Positions 51,010 to 60,356 are shown, numbered from the stretch's first letter. The stretch is DNA of 64,000 nucleotides from an uncultured Lachnospiraceae bacterium (GCA_910585075.1 CAJUED010000005.1:69880-133879), one strand, 5' to 3'. A program made the numbers and translations. The notes: a model not told the origin generated them from the sequence alone.

Positions 51010-51663
51010 TTGGCAGAAATACTGATTGTGGAGGATGAGCTTTCCATAAATGAACTGATACGCAAAAATCTAAGTCTTACAGGGCATCACTGCACCCAGG
51101 CCTTTGAAGGACTGTCTGCGGCCGAACTATTGGAAAGCAGGAGCTTTGATTTGGTCGTACTGGACATTATGCTGCCCGGGCTTAGTGGTTATCAGGTGTT
51201 TGAGAGAGCCTGCGGGACGCCCACCATTTTTCTGACGGCAAAAAGTGAATTGGGCGATAAGCTGAAAGGGCTGGCCATGGGTGCGGACGATTATCTGACA
51301 AAACCCTTTCAGATGCTGGAGCTGGCGGCAAGGGTGGAAGCGGTGCTGCGGCGGACAAAGAAAGCTGAGACGGAGTTTATCATGGGAGACCTGAAATGTG
51401 ATTTTGAAAGCCATCAAGTTTTCTTAAATGGGATGGCTGTGGAATGCACGCCGAAGGAATATGAACTGCTGGAGGTACTGATCAGGAACCGGAACATTGC
51501 GCTTTCCAGGGAAAAGCTGCTGGATATGGTGTGGGGATATGACTTTGACGGGGGCACCCGCACTGTTGACGTGCATATACAGAGACTGCGCCATAAGCTG
51601 CATTTGGAAAACCATATCAGGACAGTGTATAAGCTGGGATACAGGCTGGAGGTTCAAGCTTGA
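51010..51663 (+). CDS. OmpR/PhoB family response regulator
   Basis: A 217-residue regulator beginning with TTG (AAAGGGG about 11 bases upstream). The receiver domain has Asp52 in VVLDIMLPG, Thr in FLTAKS and Lys in YLTKPF. A winged-helix output domain follows (CTPKEYELLEVLIRNRNIAL, then GTRTVDVHIQRLRHKL). It is the partner of the kinase that starts 69 bases later. Confidence 0.93.
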   Translation: MAEILIVEDELSINELIRKNLSLTGHHCTQAFEGLSAAELLESRSFDLVVLDIMLPGLSGYQVFERACGTPTIFLTAKSELGDKLKGLAMGADDYLTKPFQMLELAARVEAVLRRTKKAETEFIMGDLKCDFESHQVFLNGMAVECTPKEYELLEVLIRNRNIALSREKLLDMVWGYDFDGGTRTVDVHIQRLRHKLHLENHIRTVYKLGYRLEVQA

Positions 51664-51732
51664 AGTAAACCTATAAACTGTTTATGGGCGTAGTATTGCA
51701 GGCGCGGCTTGCGGTGTGCAGGGGGTATATGA

Positions 51733-53136
51733 ATGAAAAAAAGGGTTTTTTTTGTTACGCTGCTTCTTTTTACGGTATTTCTCAATTCAATGATTTTGAT
51801 TGTCTCTACTGTTATTTTGAAGGACAAGCTTTCTGCAGTCCGTGACAAATGTCTTGCAGAGCATTATGTTATTGCATCCTCTCTGATTGGAGATATACAG
51901 GCGCTTAAGCGGCGTGGGAATAATGTGGAGGAAAATATAGAAAGCCTGATGGGCGTGTATTCCCGCTATCTGCAGGGAAAGGGAAGCGGGCTTGCAGTGT
52001 CTTTTTCAGGGGAGTGGATTTATGAAAGCCCTGTATTTGCAAGGTCGGAAATCAGGATTTCTCCGCCGGAGACAGGATATGGTCAGGAGAGGCTTGTTTA
52101 TATGGAAAAGGGAAGCCGGCCTGTTCTTTGCGTTTATGGAATTTTTCCGGCGCCGTGGCAGGACTATGGGCTTATGTACGTTGGAGACCTGGGCGATACC
52201 ATAAGCGCATGGCGGCATACGAACCATATTCTTTTTCTGACAGGCGCCGGGGTGATGGTTGTTATGTCGTTTTTTTTGTTTCAATTCCTGAATATCATTT
52301 TTCGCCCGTTAAGGCAGATTTCCGGTACATCTGCGAAAATTGCAAATGGCAATTATGGCAGCAGGATTCCGGTTTATGGGACGGATGAAATTTCCGGCGT
52401 GGCCCGCAATTTTAACCAGATGGCAGAGCAGGTGGAAACGCAGATTCGGCAGCTTGAGGAAGCCGCAGAGCAGAAACAGCAGTTTATCGACAATTTTTCC
52501 CATGAACTACGGATTCCCCTGACGGCAATTTACGGGTATGCGGAATATATCCAAAAAGCCCTTCTGTCAGAGGAAGAACGCTATGAATGCACACAGTTTA
52601 TTATGTCGGAGTGTGAGAGGCTCCGGAATATGGCGTATCAGCTCCTTGACATGGCGCTGCTTGGCAGGGAGAGAATGGAAAAAAATGACTGCTTCCTGCA
52701 GGAGCTTTTTGTGTGGTCAGAAAAGATTATGTATATGAGGGCGGCAGAGAAAAAGATAAAGCTGACTTATACTTCGAATCAAAATGACATGATAAAGGGA
52801 AATATGGAACAGCTTTTGATATTGATAAACAACCTGATTGATAATGCCATAAAGGCAAGCCGTTCGGATGAGGAAATTCGCATTTCCGTTTATGGGGAGG
52901 AAGCTGATGTTGTGGTGGAAGTGGAGGATCATGGAATTGGTATGGAGAGGGAGCAGGTGTCTCATATCAAGGAGGCTTTTTACCGTGTGGATAAGGCGCG
53001 CAGCCGGGCAGATGGCGGAGCAGGACTTGGGCTTGCTATCTGCGAAAAAATTGTGCGGATGCATCATGGGGATATGTGGTTTATTTCCCAGCCGGGAACA
53101 GGAACGACGGTGAAACTGTCTTTTCCTAAAGGATGA
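51733..53136 (+). CDS. Membrane sensor histidine kinase (HAMP, HisKA, HATPase)
   Basis: A 467-residue kinase: a first membrane helix (residues 5-28), an extracytoplasmic sensor region (about 30-155), a second helix (HILFLTGAGVMVVMSFFLF), a HAMP linker (RPLRQISGTSAKIANGNYGS), then the HisKA box with His257 in FSHELRIPL. The catalytic domain has NNLIDNAIKASR (N box) and GIGMEREQ and GGAGLGLAI (G boxes). Phosphate goes to the response regulator upstream. The signal is unknown. Confidence 0.93.
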   Translation: MKKRVFFVTLLLFTVFLNSMILIVSTVILKDKLSAVRDKCLAEHYVIASSLIGDIQALKRRGNNVEENIESLMGVYSRYLQGKGSGLAVSFSGEWIYESPVFARSEIRISPPETGYGQERLVYMEKGSRPVLCVYGIFPAPWQDYGLMYVGDLGDTISAWRHTNHILFLTGAGVMVVMSFFLFQFLNIIFRPLRQISGTSAKIANGNYGSRIPVYGTDEISGVARNFNQMAEQVETQIRQLEEAAEQKQQFIDNFSHELRIPLTAIYGYAEYIQKALLSEEERYECTQFIMSECERLRNMAYQLLDMALLGRERMEKNDCFLQELFVWSEKIMYMRAAEKKIKLTYTSNQNDMIKGNMEQLLILINNLIDNAIKASRSDEEIRISVYGEEADVVVEVEDHGIGMEREQVSHIKEAFYRVDKARSRADGGAGLGLAICEKIVRMHHGDMWFISQPGTGTTVKLSFPKG

Positions 53137-53162
53137 AAAGTTTTTTAGAAAAGCGGATATAT

Positions 53163-53172
53163 TTTACAAGTC
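53163..53172 (+). promoter_or_regulatory. Candidate response-regulator site, copy 2
   Basis: TTTACAAGTC, then TATAATAACTC and GAAATTTTTTTGATAC, paralleling the block upstream of the regulator gene at 50947. It lies about 120 bases before the secreted protein gene. Confidence 0.45.
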
Positions 53173-53292
53173 TATAATAACTCTGAAATTTTTTTGATAC
53201 AAGGAGGGCTTACCATATAGCTATCAAAACAAGAACAGAGTTCGCCGTAAAAATTAAATTTTTCGCGGGCTGAGCAGGAATGGAGGATTACT

Positions 53293-54234
53293 ATGAAACA
53301 GAAAAACATGATGAAATTGACAGCAGCAACACTTGCCATGATTGGCGCGGGGACGATTTTCTTTTACTCGGCAGCGGAGGTGGCATTGGCGGCAAAAGCC
53401 GGAAAAGAGGAGATAGTTCCCACCAGCTATCAAGTGCCGGGAAGTTCGGAAAACACATTGCCAGAAGCATCGTTACCAGAGTCAACAATATCAAAGACAA
53501 CAATATCAGAGACATCATTATCAGAAACATCATTGCCGGAGAATCAGGCAAGGGGGGAAGCAGACGGGAAAGTAAATTATTCTATCAGTATGGACAGTCT
53601 GAACACCGGAACTCCTACGGACACGGATTTGACCATGGAGGAGGCCGCCGAAGTTGGAAGAAAGTATTTGGGTGATATTTACGGTTTGGATTTGGAAGGG
53701 GCTTATGTATACATGAGCTATTATCCGGGAACGGAAACCTTTCCCCGGGCTTTTTGGGCAGGTGATGTGCTTTTTCAGAAAGAGCAGACGCCTGAGAGCA
53801 CAAGATGGACCTATATGATAGACGCCGTGACGGGAGAGCTTTTCAATATTTGTTATGGCAGACAGTTAGAGACAAGCGTTCCCCTTGGCTATGATGCGGA
53901 TTTGGAAAAAAACTACGGCATCTATGCGGAGCTTGCCAAAAAGAAAGCGGAGGAATGTAAGTTGATAGATGGCGGAGCTGACCGGGTAGAATACAATTGT
54001 CAGGGATATTCAGGAAACGACCCGACGATTTCCCTGGATGTGATTGGCAGAGATGGGAAAATTATCAATATGTCTTTTTCACGGTATGACCGGACCTTTC
54101 TGGGACTTATTACAGACACTTCCCGGCAGGTAACGGAATCCGCCCTGGAAAACGCGGTTGGAGAGGTCGTGAATGTTGAAATGGAGAAAATTGGGGATGA
54201 CACGGTAACCTGGACGGAGAGTGTCATAAGATAG
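53293..54234 (+). CDS. Secreted protein with pentapeptide-repeat linker, likely two-component target
   Basis: A 313-residue exported protein: signal peptide to about residue 34 (ending VALAAKA), then a linker of six five-residue units (LPEAS, LPEST, ISKTT, ISETS, LSETS, LPENQ; 53458-53547). The globular part begins around residue 95 (TMEEAAEVGRKYLGDIYGLD), a pattern like PepSY/YcdB-type domains. The segment WTYMIDAVTGELFNICYG fits that idea. Downstream position and a shared upstream motif suggest control by the two-component pair. Function unknown; it could modulate an envelope protease or the sensor itself. Confidence 0.75.
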   Translation: MKQKNMMKLTAATLAMIGAGTIFFYSAAEVALAAKAGKEEIVPTSYQVPGSSENTLPEASLPESTISKTTISETSLSETSLPENQARGEADGKVNYSISMDSLNTGTPTDTDLTMEEAAEVGRKYLGDIYGLDLEGAYVYMSYYPGTETFPRAFWAGDVLFQKEQTPESTRWTYMIDAVTGELFNICYGRQLETSVPLGYDADLEKNYGIYAELAKKKAEECKLIDGGADRVEYNCQGYSGNDPTISLDVIGRDGKIINMSFSRYDRTFLGLITDTSRQVTESALENAVGEVVNVEMEKIGDDTVTWTESVIR

Positions 54235-54256
54235 CGAAACAATTGCGTCCGTTTTA

Positions 54257-54285
54257 TTGACGATGTCTGTAAATGTACATATAAT
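54257..54285 (+). promoter_or_regulatory. Near-perfect promoter for uridine phosphorylase
   Basis: TTGACG and TATAAT with a 17-base spacer. The start codon is 26 bases after the -10 box, leaving a short leader with AGGAGG. Confidence 0.8.
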
Positions 54286-54310
54286 GGAACTTAAAACAGG
54301 AGGAAAAACC

Positions 54311-55087
54311 ATGCAGAATTATTCAGGAGAAGCAGGACTTCAATATCATTTACAGATAAGGCCGGGAGATGTGGGCCGCTATGTGATTTTACCGGGAGAC
54401 CCAAAGAGATGTGCCAAGATAGCGCAGCATTTTGATGATGCCAGGCTGGTGGCCGACAGCAGGGAATTTGTCACCTACACGGGATATTTGGACGGGGAAA
54501 AGGTCAGCGTCACCTCCACAGGAATCGGCGGCCCTTCCGCATCTATTGCCATGGAAGAACTGGTACTTTGCGGAGCGGATACCTTTGTCCGGGTGGGAAC
54601 ATGCGGCGGAATCGAGCTGGACGTAAAAGGCGGAGACATTGTGGTTGCCACAGGGGCCATCCGGATGGAAGGGACCAGCCGGGAATACGCCCCCATAGAG
54701 TACCCGGCGGTGGCGGATTTGGATGTGACAAACGCCCTGGTGCAGTCCTGTAAGGATTTAAAGATTCCTTACCATGCAGGGGTGGTGCAGTGCAAGGATG
54801 CATTTTACGGACAGCATGAGCCGGAGCGGATGCCGGTAAGCTACGAGCTTTTAAATAAATGGGAGGCTTGGAAGCGTATGGGGTGTAAGGCTTCAGAGAT
54901 GGAGTCGGCGGCGCTGTTTATTGTGGCAGCTCATTTGAGAGTCCGCTGCGGTTCCGCTTTTCTGGTGGTTGGAAATCAGGAGAGGAACGCCAAGGGGATG
55001 GAGAATCCTATTGTGCATGATACGGAGGCGGCAATCAAGGCGGGTGTAGAAGCTATCCGGAAATTAATCAAGGCGGACTGCCGTTAG
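54311..55087 (+). CDS. udp: Uridine phosphorylase
   Basis: A 258-residue nucleoside phosphorylase that splits uridine with phosphate to uracil and ribose-1-phosphate. ATG 54311 follows AGGAGG; the frame upstream of it contains the promoter and is not coding. Characteristic segments are YVILPGDPKRCAKIAQHF (phosphate-binding), TSTGIGGPSASIAMEEL, RVGTCGGI and the C-terminal SEMESAALF (nucleoside-binding Glu-Met-Glu). It acts in the cytoplasm in pyrimidine salvage and as a ribose source. It stands as a single-gene unit. Confidence 0.9.
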   Translation: MQNYSGEAGLQYHLQIRPGDVGRYVILPGDPKRCAKIAQHFDDARLVADSREFVTYTGYLDGEKVSVTSTGIGGPSASIAMEELVLCGADTFVRVGTCGGIELDVKGGDIVVATGAIRMEGTSREYAPIEYPAVADLDVTNALVQSCKDLKIPYHAGVVQCKDAFYGQHEPERMPVSYELLNKWEAWKRMGCKASEMESAALFIVAAHLRVRCGSAFLVVGNQERNAKGMENPIVHDTEAAIKAGVEAIRKLIKADCR

Positions 55088-55178
55088 AGAGTACAAATTT
55101 GTACTGGCGTCCAAATTTGCGGGCTGTTGGCAGCATGGAAGATTGGTGTGTGGCAGAGCTGGTTAGGACAGAGAAACA

Positions 55179-55235
55179 GACAATACGTTTTAAAAGTAAA
55201 GGGAATTGCAGATAAAAGCAGTTCCCTTTTCTTTT
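55179..55235 (+). terminator. Terminator in dispersed repeat family E, copy 2
   Basis: GGGAATTGC pairs with GCAGTTCCC (55201-55226) and is followed by TTTTCTTTT. It is nearly identical to 50841-50892, including the upstream GACAATAC. Confidence 0.8.
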
Positions 55236-55378
55236 ATACACAAAATCTAATATGAAAGTAGTTTCTCGATATTTGTCTTAAAAAATCTTAAAATCAGAAA
55301 AAAGAAAAGGTTGGACTTCAGAATGCAATGTCAGTTAGTTAAGCTGACCTGTTACAAATTACGCTATAGCAGGCGACA

Positions 55379-56173
55379 TTAGAAATTGTCAAGCCACCAT
55401 TTCAGAGCATCCTGTATCTGCGTATCCCAATATTGCCACTGGTGGTCGCCGGGGGAGGACTTGTAGGTTAAATCATAGCCCAGCTTTTTCACATGCTCCC
55501 AGGCGGAGAGGTTGGTCTGATATAGGAAATCTTCTGTACCGCACCAGGCATAGAGCCTAGGCAGCTCCTTTCCCTGTCCGGCCAGCCTTTCAGCAAGGGA
55601 AAGGAGGTTGTTGTCGGAATTCTGCAAAGCTTCCATGGAGCCGAAGATTCCTTTAAAAAGTGCAACCACCTGCTGGTGGCTGTCCATATGCTGTTTGATA
55701 TCAGCAGCAATATCCAACGCTCCCGACAGAGAGGCCGCCGCGCTGAAGGTATCGCTGGCCCCAAGGGCAAGTTTCCATGCGCCGTACCCTCCCATGGAAA
55801 GCCCTGCCGCCAGAGTATCCTCCCTGCGCTCCGACAATTGAGGGAAAAATTCCCGGCAGACTTTAGGAAGTTCCTTTGAGATAAAAGTCCAGTAATTCAT
55901 CCCATATGTGGTGTCTGTGTAAAAGCCAAGGTGTGTGGAGGGCATGACCACAGCAATGCCCAGATTGTCGGCATACCGCTCAATGGAAGTCCTGCGCTGC
56001 CATATGGTATGGTCCTCCGTCATACCGTGAAGAAGATACATGGTTTTAAATTTACCGTCCACAAGATTCCTGTCAATGTTCGGAAGCTTGTGCGTTCGCT
56101 GGGGCAAAATCACATCCATATTCATACAAAGATTCAGTACCTGTGAATAAAAGTCTATATGCATCAAAGCCAT
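55379..56173 (-). CDS. Alpha/beta-hydrolase esterase (esterase D/tributyrin esterase-like)
   Basis: A 264-residue cytoplasmic serine esterase. The start at 56173 has GGGAGG nine bases upstream; the in-frame ATG at 56230 lacks one. The oxyanion strand is YLLHGMTEDHTIW, the nucleophile Ser is in GLSMGGYGA (G-X-S-X-G), and the catalytic His is in SSPGDHQWQYW near the C-terminus. The family (PF00756) hydrolyses short-chain or aromatic esters such as acetylated sugars. No partner gene is adjacent. Confidence 0.88.
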   Translation of the reverse strand: MALMHIDFYSQVLNLCMNMDVILPQRTHKLPNIDRNLVDGKFKTMYLLHGMTEDHTIWQRRTSIERYADNLGIAVVMPSTHLGFYTDTTYGMNYWTFISKELPKVCREFFPQLSERREDTLAAGLSMGGYGAWKLALGASDTFSAAASLSGALDIAADIKQHMDSHQQVVALFKGIFGSMEALQNSDNNLLSLAERLAGQGKELPRLYAWCGTEDFLYQTNLSAWEHVKKLGYDLTYKSSPGDHQWQYWDTQIQDALKWWLDNF

Positions 56174-56204
56174 TTCCTGAAACCTCCCATATTCCAATAT
56201 CATT

Positions 56205-56349
56205 AGTAACAGTTCAGCCTTCGGCTTCACTGTTACAGAATCTGCCCATTTAAAGTCGCCTGCAGCGAGGGGCAGATTCTCTCTTGGCGTAGTTTACATA
56301 TTCTCACGGACTTTGCAGTAAATGCAAAGTCCTGGGCTGAACTGTTACT
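56205..56349. repeat. Inverted-repeat element of three stem-loops
   Basis: A 145-base element bounded by a perfect 15-bp inverted repeat (AGTAACAGTTCAGCC and GGCTGAACTGTTACT). Inside are two more perfect hairpins: AGAATCTGCCC with GGGCAGATTCT (56237-56280) and GGACTTTGCA with TGCAAAGTCC (56308-56332). No reading frame. It resembles a small non-autonomous element or a folded intergenic repeat, lying between divergent genes. Confidence 0.65.
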
Positions 56350-56436
56350 GTCGCTTACCATAGTATAATACAATTTTCTTGACAATACAAATCTTCCGGA
56401 CTAATATAGTTCTAAAAAGAACAAAAAGGAGACGGC

Positions 56437-56919
56437 ATGATTCCATTAAATCTCTGGGAAGGCCAAAACACGATTAAAACACTTTATGCAAAATGCGTGG
56501 GCCCCATATGTGAGCTTCACAATATTACCAGAATGGAGCTGGATATACTGCTTTTTCTGGCAAACAATCCGCACTTTGACACGGCGACAGATATTGTTGA
56601 GGTCAGACATCTGTCAAAATCACAGGTGTCCGCATCCATAAAGCTGCTGGAGCAGAGAGGATTTCTGGTCAAACGGTACACGGAGGACAACCGAAAGACA
56701 GCGCACCTGATAATCTGTGATGGAGCCGCAGATATCATTGCTGACGGCAGGAGCGCGCAGGAAAAATTTTTGACCGTCATGATGCAGGGCTTTACGGAAA
56801 ATGAGATGGACTGCATGAGAGGGTACATGGGGCGCATCTGGGAAAATATTGACAGTTATTTGAAGGAGGAGCGTAACCAGGAAGTTGTGGCGCTTCGGAA
56901 TGGAGGAGAAGATGTTTAA
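56437..56919 (+). CDS. MarR family transcriptional regulator
   Basis: A 160-residue MarR protein with AAGGAGA before the ATG. The winged helix (TDIVEVRHLSKSQVSASIKL, wing RGFLVKRYTEDNRKTAHL) is typical. It overlaps the TauE/SafE gene by eight bases and likely controls expression of that transporter. Confidence 0.9.
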   Translation: MIPLNLWEGQNTIKTLYAKCVGPICELHNITRMELDILLFLANNPHFDTATDIVEVRHLSKSQVSASIKLLEQRGFLVKRYTEDNRKTAHLIICDGAADIIADGRSAQEKFLTVMMQGFTENEMDCMRGYMGRIWENIDSYLKEERNQEVVALRNGGEDV

Positions 56920-57679
56920 ACTTTTGATTTGCTTTATCGCAGGAATTGGGGCAGGGCTTGGCACAGGCTTTGCAGGGATGAGCGCGGCTGCGGTGATCAG
57001 CCCTATGCTGATTACCTTTTTAGGACTTCCTGCATACGAGGCCGTGGGGATTGCACTGGCCAGCGATGTCCTTGCCAGCGCAGTCAGCGCATACACCTAT
57101 GGAAAGAACAAGAATCTTGATATCCGCAATGGGCTTATTATGATGATAACCGTTTTGGTATTCACACTCTTTGGCAGCTACATTGCAAGCCTTGTCCCTA
57201 ACACGACTATGGGAAGCTTTTCGGTATTTATGACCTTGCTGCTGGGAATCAAATTTATTGTAAAGCCTGTTATGACAACGAAGGAGTCCATGAACGTGGT
57301 AAGCGGCAAAAAAAGAATCGTTCAATCCATTTTATGCGGAATGATTGTGGGATTTATCTGCGGGTTTATTGGGGCTGGCGGTGGAATGATGATGCTGCTG
57401 ATTTTAACCAGCGTTTTGGGGTATGAATTGAAAACGGCAGTTGGAACCAGCGTATTTATCATGACATTTACGGCTCTGACAGGTGCGGCCAGCCACTTTG
57501 CCATTGGAGGGATGCCGGATATGTGGTGCCTGCTTTTCTGTGTGGCGTCTACCCTGCTCTGGGCAAGGATTGCGGCCAAGTTTGCAAACAAAGCCAGCGC
57601 CATTGTCCTTAACCGGGCTACCGGTGTGGTTTTGGCTGTTCTGGGTGTGGCGATTCTGGCGGTCAACTATATAAAGTAA
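56912..57679 (+). CDS. TauE/SafE family membrane transporter
   Basis: A 255-residue membrane protein with about eight helices, of the sulfite/organosulfur exporter family. The two family repeats are visible: GAGLGTGFAGMSAAAVISPM near the N-terminus and GFICGFIGAGGGMMMLLILT in the second half. ATG 56912 follows GGAGGAG and overlaps the MarR stop. Substrates in this family are small anions such as sulfite, sulfoacetate or other organic acids; which applies here is unknown. Confidence 0.88.
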   Translation: MFKLLICFIAGIGAGLGTGFAGMSAAAVISPMLITFLGLPAYEAVGIALASDVLASAVSAYTYGKNKNLDIRNGLIMMITVLVFTLFGSYIASLVPNTTMGSFSVFMTLLLGIKFIVKPVMTTKESMNVVSGKKRIVQSILCGMIVGFICGFIGAGGGMMMLLILTSVLGYELKTAVGTSVFIMTFTALTGAASHFAIGGMPDMWCLLFCVASTLLWARIAAKFANKASAIVLNRATGVVLAVLGVAILAVNYIK

Positions 57680-57909
57680 TATATAGAAGAAAGAGCTGCG
57701 GCCGGACAGGCCGTGAATGGTAATAATGTATAAGAAAATGGTAAAAAACAGGAAGCCAGGATATGGTAACTTTTCATTAGTTTTGCTATACTTTTATCTG
57801 TAGAAGAAACAGAGCTGTGGAAAAATCCACAGGTTTGTGTCTGCGCTGTAGCGGCCTGGAAGTCAGCAAAAGCTGAGCAAAAAGCAGCCTGGAAACGGAG
57901 AGGAAAAAA
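57680..57909 (+). other. Intergenic stretch with a small hairpin
   Basis: Contains CTGTGGA paired with TCCACAG (57815-57832) and no reading frame with a ribosome site. Together with the family-B leader it makes up the 327-base gap before the GH4 gene. Confidence 0.4.
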
Positions 57910-58006
57910 CTGAACAAGCTCAGCTGAAATTTGTGCAGAAGCGGAATTTGAAATTCTGCTGGCGCCCCTCAGTGTGGAATACTTCGGAAAGGAGCATAGT
58001 TATAAA
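57910..58006 (+). repeat. Family-B leader repeat, copy 2
   Basis: Opens CTGAACAAGCTCAGCTGAAA with TTTGTGC and ends GGAAAGGAGCATAGTTATAA before the GH4 ATG. Both ends match 42386-42456; the middle is longer and different. It supplies the ribosome site of the GH4 gene, with 12 bases between AAGGAG and the ATG. Confidence 0.65.
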
Positions 58007-59422
58007 ATGAAGATAGCGGTAATCGGCGGCGGAGGCGTGCGCTCTATGTTTTTGGCCAAAAGCCTTGCACAGAGCAGTGAAGAATTGGGCTTTGAGGAAA
58101 TTGTCTTTATGGACAATGACCAGCAAAAGCTGCAGACCTTTGGGAGAATGGCGGCCCAGGTGGCTGGGCGGATCAAACCGGATTTAAAGTTTCGCATCAC
58201 TTCAGATGCGGTTGACGCGGTAAAGGATGCGGACTATATCATCACCACCATCCGTGTGGGTGGAGATGATATGCGTATCAGTGATGAGCGGATTGCCCTT
58301 GGAAAGGGCGTTTTGGGACAGGAGACTACAGGGGCGGCAGGCTTTTCTTTTGCCATGCGTTCCGTGCCTGTCCTGGCTGGGTATTGCGAGCTGGCGAAAA
58401 AATATGCATCTCCGGATGTGAAGATTTTTAACTTTACCAACCCGGCAGGAGTGGTTTCTCAGACTCTCCGGGATATGGGATATGATTTTACCTTTGGAAT
58501 CTGTGACGCGCCCAGCGGATTTCTCCATTCGGTGGCAAAGCTTTATGACGCTTCGCCGTCGGCGGTGACGGGAGAATGCTACGGCCTGAACCATCTGTCT
58601 TTTTTTGAGAGTATTCAGCTTGACGGAAAGGAGATCATGCCGGAGCTGCTGCAAAATCCAAGGCTTTATACGGAAACGGATATGCGCTTTTTTGGAAAGG
58701 ATTTGGTGGAGCACTTCGGGTGTGCTCTGAATGAGTATCTGTATTACTTTTTCTACCGGGAGGAGGCGGTACAGAATATTCTGAATGCAAAAGTCACCCG
58801 GGGAGAAGTGATACGGGATGTGAATCTTCATATGATGGATGAGCTCTCTAAAATAAATATAGAAAATAATTTTGAAAAGTGTCTGGAGATTTTTGACCAT
58901 TGGTACGGACAGCGGGAAGGTGCATACATGGCCAATGAAACCGGCGTGCGCAGGGAAGGTAAGCCTTATCATTTTGATATTTATGAAAAGGACGCAGGAG
59001 GGTATGCAGGGGTGGCACTGCAGTATATCCGTGCCCAGTCCGAGTATGTCCGGTCAGGGGATGCTCATTTCCAGGATACACAGTCAAAAAATACTCAGCC
59101 CGCGCAGATGATATTGTGCGTGCCCAACCAGGGAGCCATTGAGGGGCTTTTGGATGATGATGTGGTGGAGATTACCTGTACCATTCAAAAGGGCGCATGT
59201 ATTCCCCACAAAGTAAACCATCTCGGGGAGCTGCAGATGGAGCTGATCCGCAGGGTGAAGCTGTATGAGCGGCTGGCTTCCCAGGCTCTGCGGGAAAAGA
59301 GTATAGCAAAGGCGGTTGACTGCCTTATGGTGCATCCTCTGGTGAACTCCTATTCTCTGGCAAAGCAGCTGGTGCAGGAATATCTTGAGGCTAACAAGGC
59401 ATATACGGAAGGGTGGAGCTAA
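58007..59422 (+). CDS. GH4 family NAD-dependent glycosidase (6-phospho-glycosidase-like)
   Basis: A 471-residue GH4 enzyme, which cleaves glycosides by an unusual oxidation-elimination mechanism needing NAD and a divalent metal. The Rossmann start is MKIAVIGGGGVRS. Metal ligands characteristic of the family are visible as Cys166 (ICDAPSG) and His196 (GLNHLSF). NFTNPAGVVSQTLRDMG and RVGGDDMR are family stretches. The subfamily with 6-phospho-beta-glucosidases fits best, but no PTS gene is nearby; the next gene is a PfkB kinase, translated directly after it, which may phosphorylate the sugar product. Confidence 0.9.
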   Translation: MKIAVIGGGGVRSMFLAKSLAQSSEELGFEEIVFMDNDQQKLQTFGRMAAQVAGRIKPDLKFRITSDAVDAVKDADYIITTIRVGGDDMRISDERIALGKGVLGQETTGAAGFSFAMRSVPVLAGYCELAKKYASPDVKIFNFTNPAGVVSQTLRDMGYDFTFGICDAPSGFLHSVAKLYDASPSAVTGECYGLNHLSFFESIQLDGKEIMPELLQNPRLYTETDMRFFGKDLVEHFGCALNEYLYYFFYREEAVQNILNAKVTRGEVIRDVNLHMMDELSKINIENNFEKCLEIFDHWYGQREGAYMANETGVRREGKPYHFDIYEKDAGGYAGVALQYIRAQSEYVRSGDAHFQDTQSKNTQPAQMILCVPNQGAIEGLLDDDVVEITCTIQKGACIPHKVNHLGELQMELIRRVKLYERLASQALREKSIAKAVDCLMVHPLVNSYSLAKQLVQEYLEANKAYTEGWS

Positions 59423-60325
59423 ATGGAATTTGCAGCAGGAGCAGGTTTTGCCAATCTGGATTTATTATATGTAGGGCTGGAACGTTTACCCGGGGAGGGG
59501 CAGGAGATTTATTCCCGGGATTTTGACGTGCAGCCGGGAGGCGGTGTGCCCGCCACCATGGTAAACTTAAGCAGGCTGGGCGTTCCCTCCAAATTACTGA
59601 CCTTTTTGGGGGAGGACTTCTTTTCCCAATATATTAAAAAAGCCTTCGACGGTTACGGAGTAGAGACTTTCAATCTGTACAAAGGAGACAAACGGCCTGT
59701 CACTATTTCCTCGGCACTGATTTGCGGCGATGACAGGAGCTTTGTTTCTTACCATGATGGGGTAGAGGTAACATCGGAACACCTTGAACAGATATACAGC
59801 CAGTTAAAGGGCGCCAAAGTGGTGGATATGCAGGTGGGATTTCTGGAAGTGTATCAAAAGCTGAGCGGGGGGAATACCATTCAGGTATTTGACACCGGCT
59901 GGGAAGAAGATTTGTCATTAGATAAATATAAAGATTATCTGGAGATTGCGGATTACTATGTGCCCAATCAAAAGGAGGCCCTTAAGATTACCGGGGAAAG
60001 CACTCTTGAGAATGCCGCGGAGAAATTAAGCAGATATTTTCCGGATGTGATCATCAAGCTGGACAAGGACGGGTGCCTTTTAAAAAACAATGCCGGTATT
60101 AAGGTGATTCCGCCCCTTCCCGGCGTGAGGGCGGTGGACGCCACCGGGGCAGGGGATGCCTTTTTAAGCGGCTTTCTGTATGGACTGTATCACGATTATC
60201 CGGTGGAGCAGTGCATCAGGTTTGGAAATGTGACCGGAGGCACCTGCGTCCAGGGGGTGGGCTGCCTGACCAGATATGTAAATGAGGAAGAATTACTCAG
60301 GCTGGCGGACACCCTGAAAAAATAG
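59423..60325 (+). CDS. PfkB family carbohydrate kinase
   Basis: A 300-residue ribokinase-type sugar kinase that starts immediately after the GH4 stop codon. The N-terminal PfkB region contains DVQPGGGVPATMVNLSRLG (sugar-binding Gly motif). The C-terminal motif DATGAGDAFLSGFLYGL holds the catalytic base Asp245 and the anion hole. It probably phosphorylates a sugar released by the GH4 enzyme. The exact substrate is not recognisable. Confidence 0.9.
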   Translation: MEFAAGAGFANLDLLYVGLERLPGEGQEIYSRDFDVQPGGGVPATMVNLSRLGVPSKLLTFLGEDFFSQYIKKAFDGYGVETFNLYKGDKRPVTISSALICGDDRSFVSYHDGVEVTSEHLEQIYSQLKGAKVVDMQVGFLEVYQKLSGGNTIQVFDTGWEEDLSLDKYKDYLEIADYYVPNQKEALKITGESTLENAAEKLSRYFPDVIIKLDKDGCLLKNNAGIKVIPPLPGVRAVDATGAGDAFLSGFLYGLYHDYPVEQCIRFGNVTGGTCVQGVGCLTRYVNEEELLRLADTLKK

Positions 60326-60356
60326 GACGGCAGAAAACAAAAAGCAATAAAGAACA

